Source: Gnetum montanum (Eukaryota; Streptophyta; Gnetopsida; Gnetales; Gnetaceae). From it: a stretch of 63,630 bases of DNA. The notes beneath the pieces were generated by a model, which made no database searches, had not been told where the DNA came from, and saw only the letters and a list, made by a program, of their open reading frames with translations. Positions 34,701-43,235 of this stretch are shown in pieces; positions within the stretch are counted from its first letter, which is position 1; each line of letters starts with the position of its first letter. A program made the position numbers and the translations under genes. The stretch lies in NCBI GenBank assembly GCA_015680685.1, contig MNCI01027303.1, forward strand, positions 157,649-221,278, in the 5' to 3' direction.

Positions 34701-36906
34701 GGTGATTTAAACAGATGTTAATCAAGTTAGATCTTAAAATTGTTGCCATAACATTACGTTTTTGTTCACTTGAATATGTCATTCATTGAATGAGCATAGG
34801 TATACACCGATATCTTTTCTTAAAAACCTTACACCACTAGTAATGTAGTCTCTACATTTTTATCCCAATTTTACATTATGTGTGTGCTCCTATTCATGTT
34901 TTCAGAATCTTACAATTATCTGATTCCTACAGATGTTTTTTAAATAAAAACTAGATATAAATTGCTTTAGATATTAAACATAAAACATTGATTAATAATA
35001 AAATTGGAAACAAATATCATAGAATAATCCACATTTCTAACCATGATGCTGTTGAGATCTTCCTGAGGAATATTCTCGAGAGAGACTTGCTTAATTGCAA
35101 CAAAGTCACCATTTTCCAAATCCAACCCCATATAAACTCGTCCATAAGCTCCTTTTCCAATCTCATCTCCCAAAAGCTGCACATGAACCCCAAAATTTTT
35201 AGATTCTTTCCATCATAATATTTTTTCGGTTATAAGCTAGAGAACAAGTGACCAGGTATATGAAAGGTTGTGGGTTTGATTTTCATCACTTGTATTTCGA
35301 ATTTCCTTAAAAAAAAGGAACAAAAAATACTAGAGAACTCTATAATGCTTGCATGATTTTTAGGAGAAACATTGCCTTCGTTTATTAACAGATTAAAAAA
35401 TGGCTATTACCTATGTTTCTTTTAACGCTTCTCACTAGCTGCTACTAAAGTGCCTTTGATAAAAAATATTCTTGATTCTAAACACATTGAATTTCACTAT
35501 TAATTGTTGTTGAAGTTGAACCACATTCATTTCTGTTTCACTTTCATTTAAAAATGTGCCTCCAATTAGCTACTATGCTGACTTCAAAGAAAACTTTTCT
35601 CATGGTCAAATCAAAAATAACTTTATTGTGTATACTTGTCTCCATGGCAATTCCTAATGAGAAATTTGCAAAATTATTATCAGTTAATTAACTGCAATAG
35701 CTTTACAATTATCAACAATGTCTTTCTCAACACTCATTTTTTTGCTATCACCTTTAACAATGATGATAAAAGAGAGCATTACGAATGAAAAAATAAAAAT
35801 TTATTGCCAGAAAATGTCAATTCCAATTATGCCTAGGCAGTCCAATGTGCAGCATAATTTGAATCAACACATGGCTCACAGAAAAATTGTTGATAGAATA
35901 CATTTTATGAATTCAAAATTTTATATTATACCCAAGTCATCTACTAGTCAATGACGCTTGGCTCAAATGGTTAAAGAAGGTGGCTTTTGGCTGTCCAGGT
36001 CACAAGTTCAATTCCTTAAAAGGTTAGCCAATAGTTGATGTTGTTGGAAAGTAGGCAAACATAACGATGAAGATGATATATGTCATTAACTAACTAGTAT
36101 TAGAATTTCACAAGGTAACGTACCTTTTGGACAGACGAATTGAAATTTCATACAATTCACCATATGCATAATAGAACTTATCAAGAAATACTGGAATGCC
36201 CCTAAATTGTTGGTTTCCATAACATATATTTTGTGCTCAGAAATTACAACTCTCATTCTTTGTATACTTCCGTATTACTGAAAACGGAAACTCAATCTAT
36301 ACTTCTCATTCATAGCAGCTTTAACGAATAAGCAGAAGCCATGTTCTTGACGCCATAACCAATTAAACGACAAAACTATGTATCATTAACACAACATGCT
36401 ACATCTACAAACTTGCATATTCGTGTATGAAATTGCACGCTTATTACAATTTGAAAGTACATTAGTATGGGCTGTTTGCGACATTGGAAAAAAAAAACTT
36501 ATGCCTTGACAACTTGCAGGATTATATAGAAAATAATCTAAGAATAGCTAAACATAAGTTGTTTATGTAAGCTTGCACGTCTATTTATACACGATCTAAA
36601 AATACGTAAATACATGTCATTTGCGATACAAAATAGGATGCATTAACTAAGCCAATGCCATCCAAACTTGAACTTTTATACAAAAATATGATCCGAGAAC
36701 ACATAAACATCCGCTGTTCCCAGCAAATTCGCACATCTATTTGCGAACGATCTCAAAAAATACATTAACATACGCAGTTTGCAACAGAACATAGAAGCAT
36801 TAACCAAACTTGCAAAAATCACACATTTACGCGTAACCTAACTTACGTATTTATTATTAAGAGTCTTGGAGGAGCGAAACTGTGCAGCAGTGGTATTCCG
36901 CGACAT
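10821..36906 (-). CDS. M3KE1: MAP3K epsilon protein kinase, full-length gene, 26 coding exons
   Basis: Serine/threonine MAP kinase kinase kinase of the plant MAP3K epsilon (Cdc7-related) type. In Arabidopsis the two paralogues are redundant, plasma-membrane associated and needed for pollen viability and cell expansion. I joined 26 exons on the minus strand; every intron is GT...AG and all phases fit, giving 1370 residues (Arabidopsis protein about 1368). Residues 21-274 are the kinase domain: GKGAYG glycine loop, K49, E67 of helix C, HRD at 142-144, DFG at 162-164, GTPYWMAPE at the activation segment end. Residues 275-571 are a polar linker, and 572-1370 an armadillo/HEAT-like helical region. 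The start is the ATG at 36906, in the expected N-terminal exon; the stop is TAG at 10821-10823. No frameshift or premature stop was seen. Introns total about 22 kb. Exon boundaries are inferred from homology, without transcript data. Confidence 0.95.
13408..13459 (+). repeat. 26-bp tandem duplication
   Basis: Two perfect adjacent copies of a 26-nt unit starting cctgttgctagaaatatctg (13408-13433 and 13434-13459) in intron 21. The identity suggests a recent slippage event. Confidence 0.95.
13530..13694 (-). mobile_element. SINE, family A, with 13-bp target-site duplication
   Basis: On the minus strand it starts gtgatgataacgt (A box, worn), has agacctgggtttgagc (B box) about 35 nt on, and ends gagcctcttggtgatgatc with a T/A-rich tail. 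Flanked by a perfect 13-bp repeat atggaaaagcaat at 13517-13529 and 13695-13707. It lies in intron 21 in the same sense as the host transcript. Confidence 0.88.
13808..13935 (+). mobile_element. SINE, family B
   Basis: Head gaggtgttagcctactggta (A box) and atggttttgattct (B box), body ctgagttataaagttcta, A-rich end near 13935. RNA polymerase III promoter boxes with this spacing indicate a tRNA-derived origin. Located in intron 21, opposite in sense to the host gene. Confidence 0.75.
17090..17259 (-). mobile_element. SINE, family A, with 13-bp target-site duplication
   Basis: Minus-strand copy: gtgatggtaaagtgcttg (A box), gacctgggttcaagcttg (B box), and the family's 3' part with gggatgagcac. 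Flanked by perfect 13-bp repeats agcactacataat at 17077-17089 and 17260-17272. Good preservation of both boxes makes it one of the better copies here. Confidence 0.88.
17289..17668 (-). mobile_element. SINE, family A, with tandemly expanded 3' part
   Basis: Flanked by an 11-bp repeat tgcctaattat (17278-17288 and 17669-17679). The minus-strand head near 17650 has the A box (gatggtaaagtg) and B box (gggtttgaact). The part at 17295-17520, which is single in other copies, is present as four or five diverged units of about 45-55 nt, with cores like ggctccatgctcat and taattattagactta. The element is 380 bp against about 150-170 bp for its relatives. Confidence 0.75.
17712..17840 (+). mobile_element. 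SINE, family B
   Basis: Begins aaggtgttagcctactg; has atgggttcaattct as B box and tgagctataaagttcta in the body, then an A-rich end near 17835. Matches the copy at 13808 over most of its length with scattered substitutions. Inserted in intron 15. Confidence 0.75.
18795..19200 (+). repeat. 5' LTR of the intron 15 element
   Basis: Pairs with 22435-22958. It has a tatatatat TATA-like stretch near 19050 and ends gagatgttaca. It keeps the empty site (atacattt at 19157-19164) that is filled by a SINE in the partner LTR. Divergence between the LTRs is high, so the insertion is old. Confidence 0.75.
21625..22260 (-). mobile_element. L1-type LINE 3' end fragment
   Basis: The minus strand matches the tails of the L1 copies at 3540-3700 and 48790-48887: cctaccttagaagagag, aggattggttataagg, and a ggggttcgacacccc motif near the end. 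Upstream on the minus strand is a C-terminal coding remnant ([18 protein letters not shown], cf. W-H-I-W-K-x-R of L1 pol ends). It is 5'-truncated, as is usual for LINEs, and sits inside the intron 15 LTR element. Confidence 0.65.
22435..22958 (+). repeat. 3' LTR of the intron 15 element, with SINE insertion
   Basis: Same start (TGTCACATTCC) and same terminal block (catttgatgtttcc ... ataaca) as the 5' LTR. It is longer because a minus-strand SINE occupies 22822-22911 between two atacattt copies. Confidence 0.75.
22822..22911 (-). mobile_element. SINE, family B, inserted in the 3' LTR
   Basis: On the minus strand the element reads tRNA-like: A-box region tagcttagtggtaag, B-box region caagtttgattct, then a tail shared with the plus-strand copies (tgctgagttat). 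It ends in a poly-A run, seen as poly-T at 22819-22828. The 8-bp atacattt flanks both sides (22814-22821 and 22912-22919) as a target-site duplication. The uninterrupted site is present in the 5' LTR. Confidence 0.85.
22975..23070 (+). mobile_element. SINE, family B
   Basis: Starts aagtgttagcccagttgtaag (A box) with ataggtttgattcc (B box) about 45 nt later, then ctgagttataaagttct as in the other family B copies at 13808 and 17712. Lies just beyond the intron 15 LTR element. Its 3' end is unclear. Confidence 0.7.
24067..26636 (-). CDS. M3KE1: M3KE1 exons 11-15: acidic Ser-rich linker
   Basis: Exons: 11 26531-26636, 12 26139-26373, 13 25885-26033, 14 24298-24600, 15 24067-24111. They encode residues about 292-571, rich in Ser, Glu, Asp and Asn with no recognisable fold, as in other members of the family where this region varies. 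Exon 14 keeps a short conserved stretch ([16 protein letters not shown], then [12 protein letters not shown]) that anchors the alignment. Exon 12 is assigned the donor gtgggt after AATAATC, because exon 13 needs a phase-1 partner. Exon 15 is only 45 nt and is the least certain; it aligns weakly with the family segment just before the helical region. If it were absent the frame would still be kept, since 45 is a multiple of 3. Confidence 0.85.
24601..25884 (-). other. M3KE1 intron 13 (1284 nt)
   Basis: AT-rich intron between linker exons 13 and 14. I see no transposon domain, tRNA-like box, tandem repeat or coding stretch in it. Confidence 0.6.
26783..36906 (-). CDS. M3KE1: M3KE1 exons 1-10: kinase domain
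   Basis: Exons: 1 36847-36906, 2 35042-35176, 3 32350-32370, 4 32089-32162, 5 30520-30610, 6 30335-30418, 7 29713-29814, 8 28108-28239, 9 27003-27074, 10 26783-26886. Exon 1 gives a basic 20-residue N-terminus ending in LNNKY, followed by donor gtaagt. Exon 2 carries the glycine loop and K49. Exon 3 is a 21-nt microexon (QEIDLLK) holding the helix C glutamate. Exons 4-5 cover the hinge and lobe connection. Exon 6 has the catalytic loop [10 protein letters not shown], exon 7 DFG and the activation segment, exon 8 the SDIWSVGC region of helix F, and exons 9-10 the C-lobe ending at HPWI. Substitutions relative to Arabidopsis are mostly conservative, so a catalytically competent kinase is expected. 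Confidence 0.95.
27190..27850 (+). repeat. Probable solo LTR in intron 8
   Basis: Begins TGATGTGGGGACG and has the layout of a plant LTR: repeat-rich left part, a TATA-like cataaatag at about 27391, then a transcribed-looking GT-rich part with pyrimidine runs. The right end is not defined; a 5-bp gcatt precedes position 27190 and recurs at 27911, but the intervening end does not finish in CA. No internal element domains flank it, so a solo LTR is the best reading. It accounts for most of the 1033-nt length of intron 8. Confidence 0.45.
27203..27368 (+). repeat. 28-bp direct repeat flanking a minisatellite
   Basis: A perfect 28-bp direct repeat (27203-27230 and 27341-27368, beginning tgttttatcccacatg) brackets about five units of 21-23 bp with the core ggttacaatcattaatg. 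The array sits in the U3-like part of the probable solo LTR. Unit divergence is modest, suggesting local expansion by slippage or unequal exchange. Confidence 0.85.
28240..29712 (-). other. M3KE1 intron 7 (1473 nt) with an internal duplication
   Basis: Contains two diverged direct copies of a segment of about 100 bp, at about 28872-28973 and 29019-29117. Both include ctatggttttnccccaacc followed by tctatctctttg. The rest is AT-rich with no coding potential. The duplication may be the trace of a mobile element or a simple local duplication; the ends are not sharp enough to decide. Confidence 0.55.
30611..32088 (-). other. M3KE1 intron 4 (1478 nt)
   Basis: AT-rich intron between exons 4 and 5. 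A faint SINE-like stretch occurs at 31750-31830 (tgcatgctacaggtcac followed by gattcaatct), resembling a worn B box. The similar string at 23425-23470 in intron 15 suggests an old dispersed repeat. Nothing else recognised. The neighbouring 520-nt intron 6 (29815-30334) has no visible feature. Confidence 0.55.
32371..35041 (-). other. M3KE1 intron 2 (2671 nt)
   Basis: Lies between kinase exons 2 and 3. AT-rich. It contains one tRNA-derived block at 33186-33287, annotated separately. A more GC-rich patch at about 34110-34330 (agctccccctcacc, then taccgtgacag) matches nothing I know. No coding potential recognised. Confidence 0.7.
33186..33287 (-). repeat. tRNA-derived SINE-like block
   Basis: On the minus strand it reads ctcatttggttagagcatg, very close to a tRNA A box, and about 35 nt later gcttcaattcc, a B-box match. 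It does not fold as a complete tRNA (no paired acceptor stem visible), so it is a SINE head or tRNA relic rather than a tRNA gene. Intron 2. Confidence 0.55.
35177..36846 (-). other. M3KE1 intron 1 (1670 nt)
   Basis: Donor gtaagt after exon 1, acceptor gcag before exon 2. Mostly AT-rich unique-looking sequence. A tRNA-like block at 35950-36016 is annotated separately. A second weak block at about 35240-35290 has a B-box-like string (gggtttgattt). I see no open reading frame of interest. First introns of plant genes often carry expression-enhancing elements, but none can be named here. Confidence 0.7.
35950..36016 (+). repeat. tRNA-derived SINE-like block
   Basis: cttggctcaaatggttaaag resembles an A box and cacaagttcaattcc a B box about 40 nt downstream. 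This spacing is typical of tRNA-derived SINEs. No target-site duplication seen. Intron 1. Confidence 0.5.
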
Positions 36907-37345
36907 GGTTCCTAAACTCCAACTCGGTCCGGCAACAAGGCAACGCTCTTAACTCATGCCGAAGGGTTTCTGCAAAGGCGAAAACACAAGTCCAATGTCG
37001 CGGGCCTCGAGTTTCGCCACTGCCGTTTCTGACGAAGTTGAGTTGAGTTGAGCTGAGCTGAGTTGGCTTGGCACTGCTGCACCAAAAAAGGTGTTCAGAA
37101 TTTTTCGGAGTTCCGGAAAGGGCTCTCTCGCCTTTGCCTGCGCGCGTAGCAAGGGTTCGCAAATGTCGGATAAAAATAATGACAATGCGCACACGCAAGT
37201 ATTTTTTCTGACGCGAAGACCTGTTTTTCTTTTTCTTTTTTCACAGATACTGTGCTGCTGCTGCAGCAGCAGCAGCGACAGAATAGTATTCCAGTTTTGA
37301 TCTTGATGTCACGCAGGTCTGGTCTGGTCTGGCCTGGCCTGGCAA
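36907..37345 (-). promoter_or_regulatory. M3KE1 5' leader / promoter-proximal region
   Basis: The stretch just upstream of the ATG is more GC-rich than its surroundings. It holds three short tandem tracts: seven pentamers of the TGAGT/TGAGC type (37037-37071), a CTG/CAG palindromic tract (37253-37278) and a GGTCT/GGCCT pentamer run (37316-37343). On the transcribed strand a minimal upstream ORF, ATG AGT TAA, lies at 36949-36957, 42 nt before the main ATG. No clear TATA box was found, so the transcription start is unknown and the leader limits are a guess. Whether the tracts are transcribed depends on that start. Confidence 0.5.
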
Positions 37346-38650
37346 CAGCAATGGTAAGGGAAGTGGCTTTGTTGAGGTTTTAGAGAAATGTATGGCGTCA
37401 AGTGCAGGATCATGATCATCAGTTGTTGACAATACCAAGCGGCTTCAGTGTGAGCATGAGCTGGATCCCTCCATACGGCCACCAGGGGCCAGTAAGGTTT
37501 AGTTTTGGGATTGTTCTTGCGCCTGCCTGGTAAACCGTTTTGTAAACGGGGAATCCCGTAATTTCTTATGCAATGTCTGTGCTGAATCATTTTGTAAATA
37601 AGATTCGCATGCCAGTTGAAGGGATTTTTGTTTTTTTTTTTTACGATTGTTTTGTTGGGTATATTCAAGAGTGGTGCAAACTTTGGAAACATGTTTTTCT
37701 CTATTTTTCTTTTTGAGCGGTGCGGTCAAGAGAGGTGAAAACTTTGGAAAAAATGTTTAATTCTCGAATGATCCTTGCACTTAGAAAGAAAGTTTGGGGT
37801 CACTTTTACGAAATAATGAAGACCTTACGTTAGCGCTTGGTGATTATTGTCTTTTTTTATTAATATATATTTGAGAGGTGGAATCTTTGAAGATGAGGAT
37901 GAAAGGTTTGACGAAATGTCGAATGGGTAGCAGCTAAAGATGCTTGGAACACCGTTGGCTTGTGGGACATATGCTTTTGCTGTTATGAGTGTGGGATTTT
38001 ATATTATTAAATAACTTTTTAACGTGAATTGTTACGAGAGCCTAAGATTGTATGTAATATGTTGTAAATCCAAGTTGTGCTTGGTACATTATTGTGTTTT
38101 ACCTTTGTTCCATGAGTGTTGCATTCACTTTATGTCCTTGAAGTGCTTATGTTCTGACATTCTAGGTTGTCCTCGTGTTGGTTTTACGTTGTCCTCATAT
38201 GTTAAGTTCTTTTATGGCATTAATGGATAGGGTAGGTTGTGGCCATTTTGGTTCTATGTTGTCCTCGTATGTTAAGGTTTTTTATGGTATTATTAGATAG
38301 GCACTAACGTTTCGGAGTTATGTATGTGTATGATCACTTATGCCTGTGCATGATCATACACTTATGTATGCTTTCATGCATGAGTTGGAAACCCTCACAT
38401 TTGGTGGCAAAACACCTTTCACATTAATTGTCATGTGTGTGACTTTGCATGATCGTTAGATTACTTTGAAATTTGGCATGTAGAGGATAATTGTGATTGC
38501 TTGAATGAATAGGCAAAGGCATGTTTGATTGCTCAAATCAAATAGTGCTTGTATCAACATGGATGTTGCTTGTGTGTATGTGTTCACCAGATACATGTAA
38601 TTAGTATTATGAGTATATGGTTAGCAAAATAGCATTGTTGGTTGAAATTT
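37346..38650. other. Intergenic region upstream of M3KE1
   Basis: AT-rich, no coding potential recognised. Contains a two-copy tandem repeat at 38161-38299. Likely includes the distal promoter of the kinase gene, but no motif can be assigned with confidence. Confidence 0.5.
38161..38299 (+). repeat. Imperfect two-copy tandem repeat, about 69 bp
   Basis: Two diverged units share taggttgt, ggttntangttgtcctc, tatgttaag and tttttatggnattantngatagg. Adjacent and in the same orientation. No coding or transposon link seen. Confidence 0.75.
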
Positions 38651-40150
38651 AGAACAAAACAAAGAAATTATTCAAAAGCTAACAACCCTTGAGGAGAAGA
38701 TTAAGGGGGAAAAGGAGATTAATACTACTCCAAAAGATAATAAATATATTTGATATAAATTGTGTAGGGAATTGCAGGATATTAATATTCCTAGAGAACC
38801 TCTATCTATTATTCAAACGTTGTATAGTTCAATACAAATTAAGTTCTTTAATAATAACACATGGAACAAATTTATTCTAAATAACAATATTATGTTGAAG
38901 CAATGATGTCTACTTTTACCCACTTTATTTGATATCTTCATTGATAAATTAGAAGAATGGATCTTCTCTATTACATTGAATTCTAATAAGGTTGCAAGTT
39001 TTCCTCTAAATATTTTAATATTTGCTAATAATTTAGTTCTTATAGCAAAAACTAAAGTTCAAATAAAATGTATGCTTCAAATTCTAGATGACTTTTGCAT
39101 TGTCTTAAGGATGAAAGTCAATGTTAGGTTAGAGAAAATTGAAATTGTCTCCTCATATACATATTTAGACATTTTAATTTCAAATAGATATTCTTGGCAA
39201 GATTGTATTGCTCAAAGGGTTTGAAAAATATGCATACTTTATATTTAATTCATAGCAAATGTGTACAAAAATAGATTTGGGCATGGGATGTTCGCAAGCA
39301 AATGTACAATCAACTTGTTCATCTAGTTCTATTATACAATTGTGAAGCTTAGGGACCTAATTTACCTACAACATAATGGAAATGTTTGGAATATCTCAAC
39401 AAATAATTTTATTGTAGGGACTTCAGGTAAAGGCTCAAACTCCATATGATATTTTATTAGTAGAAGTAGCTATGCGACCGATAGAAATTGCAGCTCTTCA
39501 AAAAATTTTACAATTTTATAAAAAGATGCTTGCTAGGCCAAATGTCCACCCGTCCGTATAAGTTTATAAGGTCACTTAGGAAAAAGGATGGTTCAATGAT
39601 GGGAAAAAATGACTTCAAAATGGAATATTGAAGATCAAGATTGAAATGTAAGCTTTAAGAATTTAAAAATAAGAATTACACAGAAGGCATTGAAGTACAA
39701 GTGGTAACAACGATGTGGCAAAAAGCAATTTTATGTATAGCAAATTAGAGGAAAATCCTTAACAAAAAATACCTACTTATTGATCTACTACTATTTCTAA
39801 ACAAAGTAAGTTGACAATCACACATGCTTGTGTGGGATATCACTATATTTTAATTGAAACAAGAAGATGGATTAATCTTCAAAGAGAAGAATGCATCTAT
39901 AGATTTTGTATACATGTAGTAGTGAAAGATGAAGAACATATATTTTTGCATTGTCCCTTCTTTAATGCTCGGGACTTAAATATAGTATTTAGGGAACAAC
40001 TTTGCCACATTTGTTTTCACTAAGGGTGTCAATTTTGGGCCATTTTATTAATGAGATGTTCAAGACACATCATGACTATACTAAAGACTTGTAATAAAAA
40101 AGTTTGGTTCTATAGACCCTATGTGGTCTCACAATGATGTAATTAAGCAT
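38650..40150 (+). pseudogene. Degenerate non-LTR retrotransposon, copy 1
   Basis: Reverse transcriptase remnant on the plus strand: IPREPLSIIQTLYSSIQIKF, then TLFDIFIDKLEEWI after a mutated Q-G-C-P block. A palm region follows in which the Y-A-D-D box has become FANNL. Farther on are SYTYLDILISNRYSWQDCIA and a C-terminal HRL-R-I-E-T-G-R-W-type segment (ILIETRRWINLQREECIYRF) with a C-x-H-like end (EEHIFLHCPFF). This is a CR1/L2-like domain order rather than plant L1. Many stops. Confidence 0.7.
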
Positions 40151-41179
40151 TTCCATTTTCATATTTTGCTAAACTCAATAGTACTTGAAGACAAAGTTGA
40201 GGAAAATAAAAGTAAGCCTAAACTTGAAGCATAAGGCCTACAATCATAGAAACTTTAAAAGAGAAAAATAAAAAAAGGGCCGAGAAAAAAAATTTCAATT
40301 CATAAGTATCCCATACAGTATGAAATGAATAAGGTTTATAGGGTGATAAGTGAACAACCTAAAAAATCCAACATGTAATCATTAAGTTTCATAACATGGA
40401 AAACAAAGAACATATTTGAAGATACCAAAGCCACTTGAAGAAAAGTAAGGATAGGTTCACAACAAACAAAAATTATTCAATGGTAACATAATGTCAACAA
40501 TTTAGACATTGTTCAACATTACAGCTAGATGTAACATTTTGCAGATGACACTATTAATAAAATAAGTCAACAACTATTAGACTTGATGACAACTTTTGAT
40601 CTTCTCATCTTCAATGGCCTTGCTAGATTTCCACAATCCTCATCATTTACTTTCACTAGACCTCATGGTAACTCTTACATTGATTTGTTTTCATGTTCTT
40701 ATGAAGACATTGAATCTAACAAGGAGTTAAAAGTTGAAGAAGATTTAGTGTAGTATTTTTGTCATCATTTAGAGTTTTTATTGTAAATTAAAACTTTTTC
40801 TTAGATAACAAAAAATAAGAACAAAAAAATTTTCCAGCATAGAGTCACCCTAGAAGTTAAGAAAGAATAAATGGGTATACAACATAATAAATGGAATCTT
40901 GAATGACAACATAAGAAGCTTAAACAAACTTTACTTACAATAGCTAAGTAATTTATTATGCATCCATAACAATAAGGTGTTCATAATACTTCCTTTAATA
41001 AGCTTTGCATGCAAGCTAGACTAATTATCAAGAATGTGAATAAGAAATACAAATAAAGTTTAATTAAGAAATATAAATGCTTGATTAGAACCAAGAGGAA
41101 AAAAGTTATCAAGAGTAGTAAGAATATTTTGATTACACCATTAAAGAGGAGCCTAGACAATTTTGGCAACATTTTTGTT
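40151..41179. other. Unassigned AT-rich interval between two LINE copies
   Basis: No domain, tRNA-like box or tandem repeat recognised. It may be LINE 3' UTR from copy 1 plus 5' sequence of copy 2. Confidence 0.4.
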
Positions 41180-43130
41180 ATAAAGTTTCTTCATCATTTA
41201 TTTTTTCTTTTCAAGATATTTGCTCGTTTTACAATAAACTATTTGTAGGAGAAGGTGATAATTCTACTACTATTGTAATGTAAGGACCTCTCCAATTTAC
41301 TCTTGAGGAAGTCACAAAGGGTATTAAGAAGCTAGCATTTGGCAAGTGAGAAGAACTTGGTATTCATAGAGAATTTTAGAATAGATTAAATTTATTAATG
41401 GATCAAGGATTAAATTAACATTGGAAAACAATCAAGGCTATCTTGTTATATAAAAGGGATATTAAAATAATTCGAACAATTATTGAATGATCATTATCAG
41501 TAATATTTTTGCTAACTTGGTGGGCATTTAACCAGGAGCAGAGTTTGTTAAAAAGCCATAAAAAAGTTTTAAATTATGTTAGTGATTTTGCAAAAGTATA
41601 TGATTTAGTGATGGTAAGGTGCTTGTGTCTTAAGTCGTAAGACCTAGGTTTGCACCTAGGTAGAGCCACTTAAAAGAGGTTAGGCTTTTACTTATTCACT
41701 ACTCTCCTAGGACCCCACATTGGCAATATGAGCAGTAAGCCTCAGGATGATGATCCTTTATATGATTTAGTAGTTTGCACAAAGCTATGGTTGCACTTGC
41801 ATAAAATTGGTCTCCCTTCAAAATTGGTTACATCAACTCAAAGATTGTATGAAGAAGTGATTATTGAAATTAAAGATAGTAATTTTAATTTTAATTTAGA
41901 GAAATAATTTTAATTTTAGAGCAAAACTAGAGTTAAGCAAGGTTGTCCAATTTATTCAACTCTATTTGGTATTTTTATTGATAAAATGCAAAAATGGTTA
42001 TGCAACAAGTAAGATAATCATGCTATTAAAATTAGATCCTAGGTAGTGAATCTTATTTTGTATGTAAATGATACCACCTTATCTTCACTATTGCAAAAGG
42101 TATGCAAAATATGTTGCAAATTTTAGAAAATTATTGTCACTCATCTAATTTTTGAGTAAATATGCATAAAACCAAATTGATAGTCGGGATATAAAAAATA
42201 CCTATTATAACTTCCATTTTGGAGGTGCCAATATGCAAATATTAGATTCTTTCAAATATTTAGATCTCATTTATATGAACAATTACATATGGTGGAAATG
42301 CAACAAAGAAAATTTAGTAGGAGGCTTCAAGTCTTTGTATGTTTTCTAAAGCAAGTGCAAGGATTTAGGATTTTGGGCTTGGAAGGTCAAAAAACAAAAT
42401 TTTCATACTATCATCTATCCTATTATATCGTATAAATGTGTTGTTTGGGAACCTAAACTCAATGCTAAACTTTGAAAAATATTGAAATGATGCTAAAAAA
42501 ACCCTTCTTCTCAATGAGTTAAAGGTAAAGATGTAAAAACCTTCCTTAATATTATTATGTGAATGTGATTTATTATCTTTAGAGGCAAAATTCTGATAGT
42601 AATTCATTATATAGACTCATAGCTTGCATATCTCGAGGCAAGACAAATTATCTAAAGCAATTCTTAAGGACTAACGAGACCGCAATTGGTATTTTTAGGG
42701 AATACAATGATTAAGAAAATGATATATCTCTTTGGAGAAAGTATAGCAAAATCCTAAACATAATCACCAACTAGTCAAGGATAAGATTTTAAGTGGTCTA
42801 ATGTAAAAAGGAATAAACAGTTTTATTTAAATCACATTAGATCTAATAAACTAGATGTAGAAGTTCATTATCTCTTAGTTGCTATTCTAATCCGGTATCA
42901 AAGTGTCATCAGCAAGCTTTGCTTTAAGTTCACATCTTAGAATTAAAGTAGAAGATGGATTTAACTCTCATAAGAAGAGCATACTGGTAGGCTATTTAAG
43001 TTAGGAGTTTTTGAAGATGACTTGCATGTTTTTCTTTTTGGTACTATCACAACATTATAATATTAGAGCCAAAAACTTATATGATTTATTTTTGTTGTTC
43101 CCATTGGTGCTTGGTTAGTTTCTAGAGTCT
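41180..43130 (+). pseudogene. Degenerate non-LTR retrotransposon, copy 2, with SINE inserted
   Basis: Same family as copy 1. Pre-RT segment near 41290 (LQFTLEEVTKGIKKLAFGK), palm motif broken by the SINE at 41610-41758 (frame resumes as YDLVVCTKLWLHLHKIGLPS). Then TRVKQGCPIYSTLFGIFIDK at about 41935 and LYVNDTTLSS in place of Y-A-D-D. The C-terminal segment near 42930 has LRIKVEDGFNSHKKS. Multiple stops and frameshifts. Confidence 0.7.
41610..41758 (+). mobile_element. SINE, family A, inserted in a LINE
   Basis: Plus-strand copy reading gatggtaaggtgcttgtgtc (A box), then gacctaggtttgcacc (B box) and gaggttaggctttta. The 3' end is cctcaggatgatgatcc. Flanked by perfect 13-bp repeats tatatgatttagt at 41597-41609 and 41759-41771. 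The LINE reading frame on either side joins across the duplication, which proves the insertion. Confidence 0.92.
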
Positions 43131-43235
43131 ATCTTTATTTTTAATGAAAATTTTTAGAGTTTCAATGCCCTCCATTCCTCCTCCTTCAACTATGGATGTT
43201 AAAATAACAATAGAAAAGGATGTATCAAATGATTC

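Noticed and set aside
36857-37198. 113-codon minus-strand ORF upstream of and overlapping M3KE1 exon 1
   Set aside because: It is out of frame with the kinase start, runs through the leader into the intron donor and has no recognisable motif; probably chance in a GC-richer leader.
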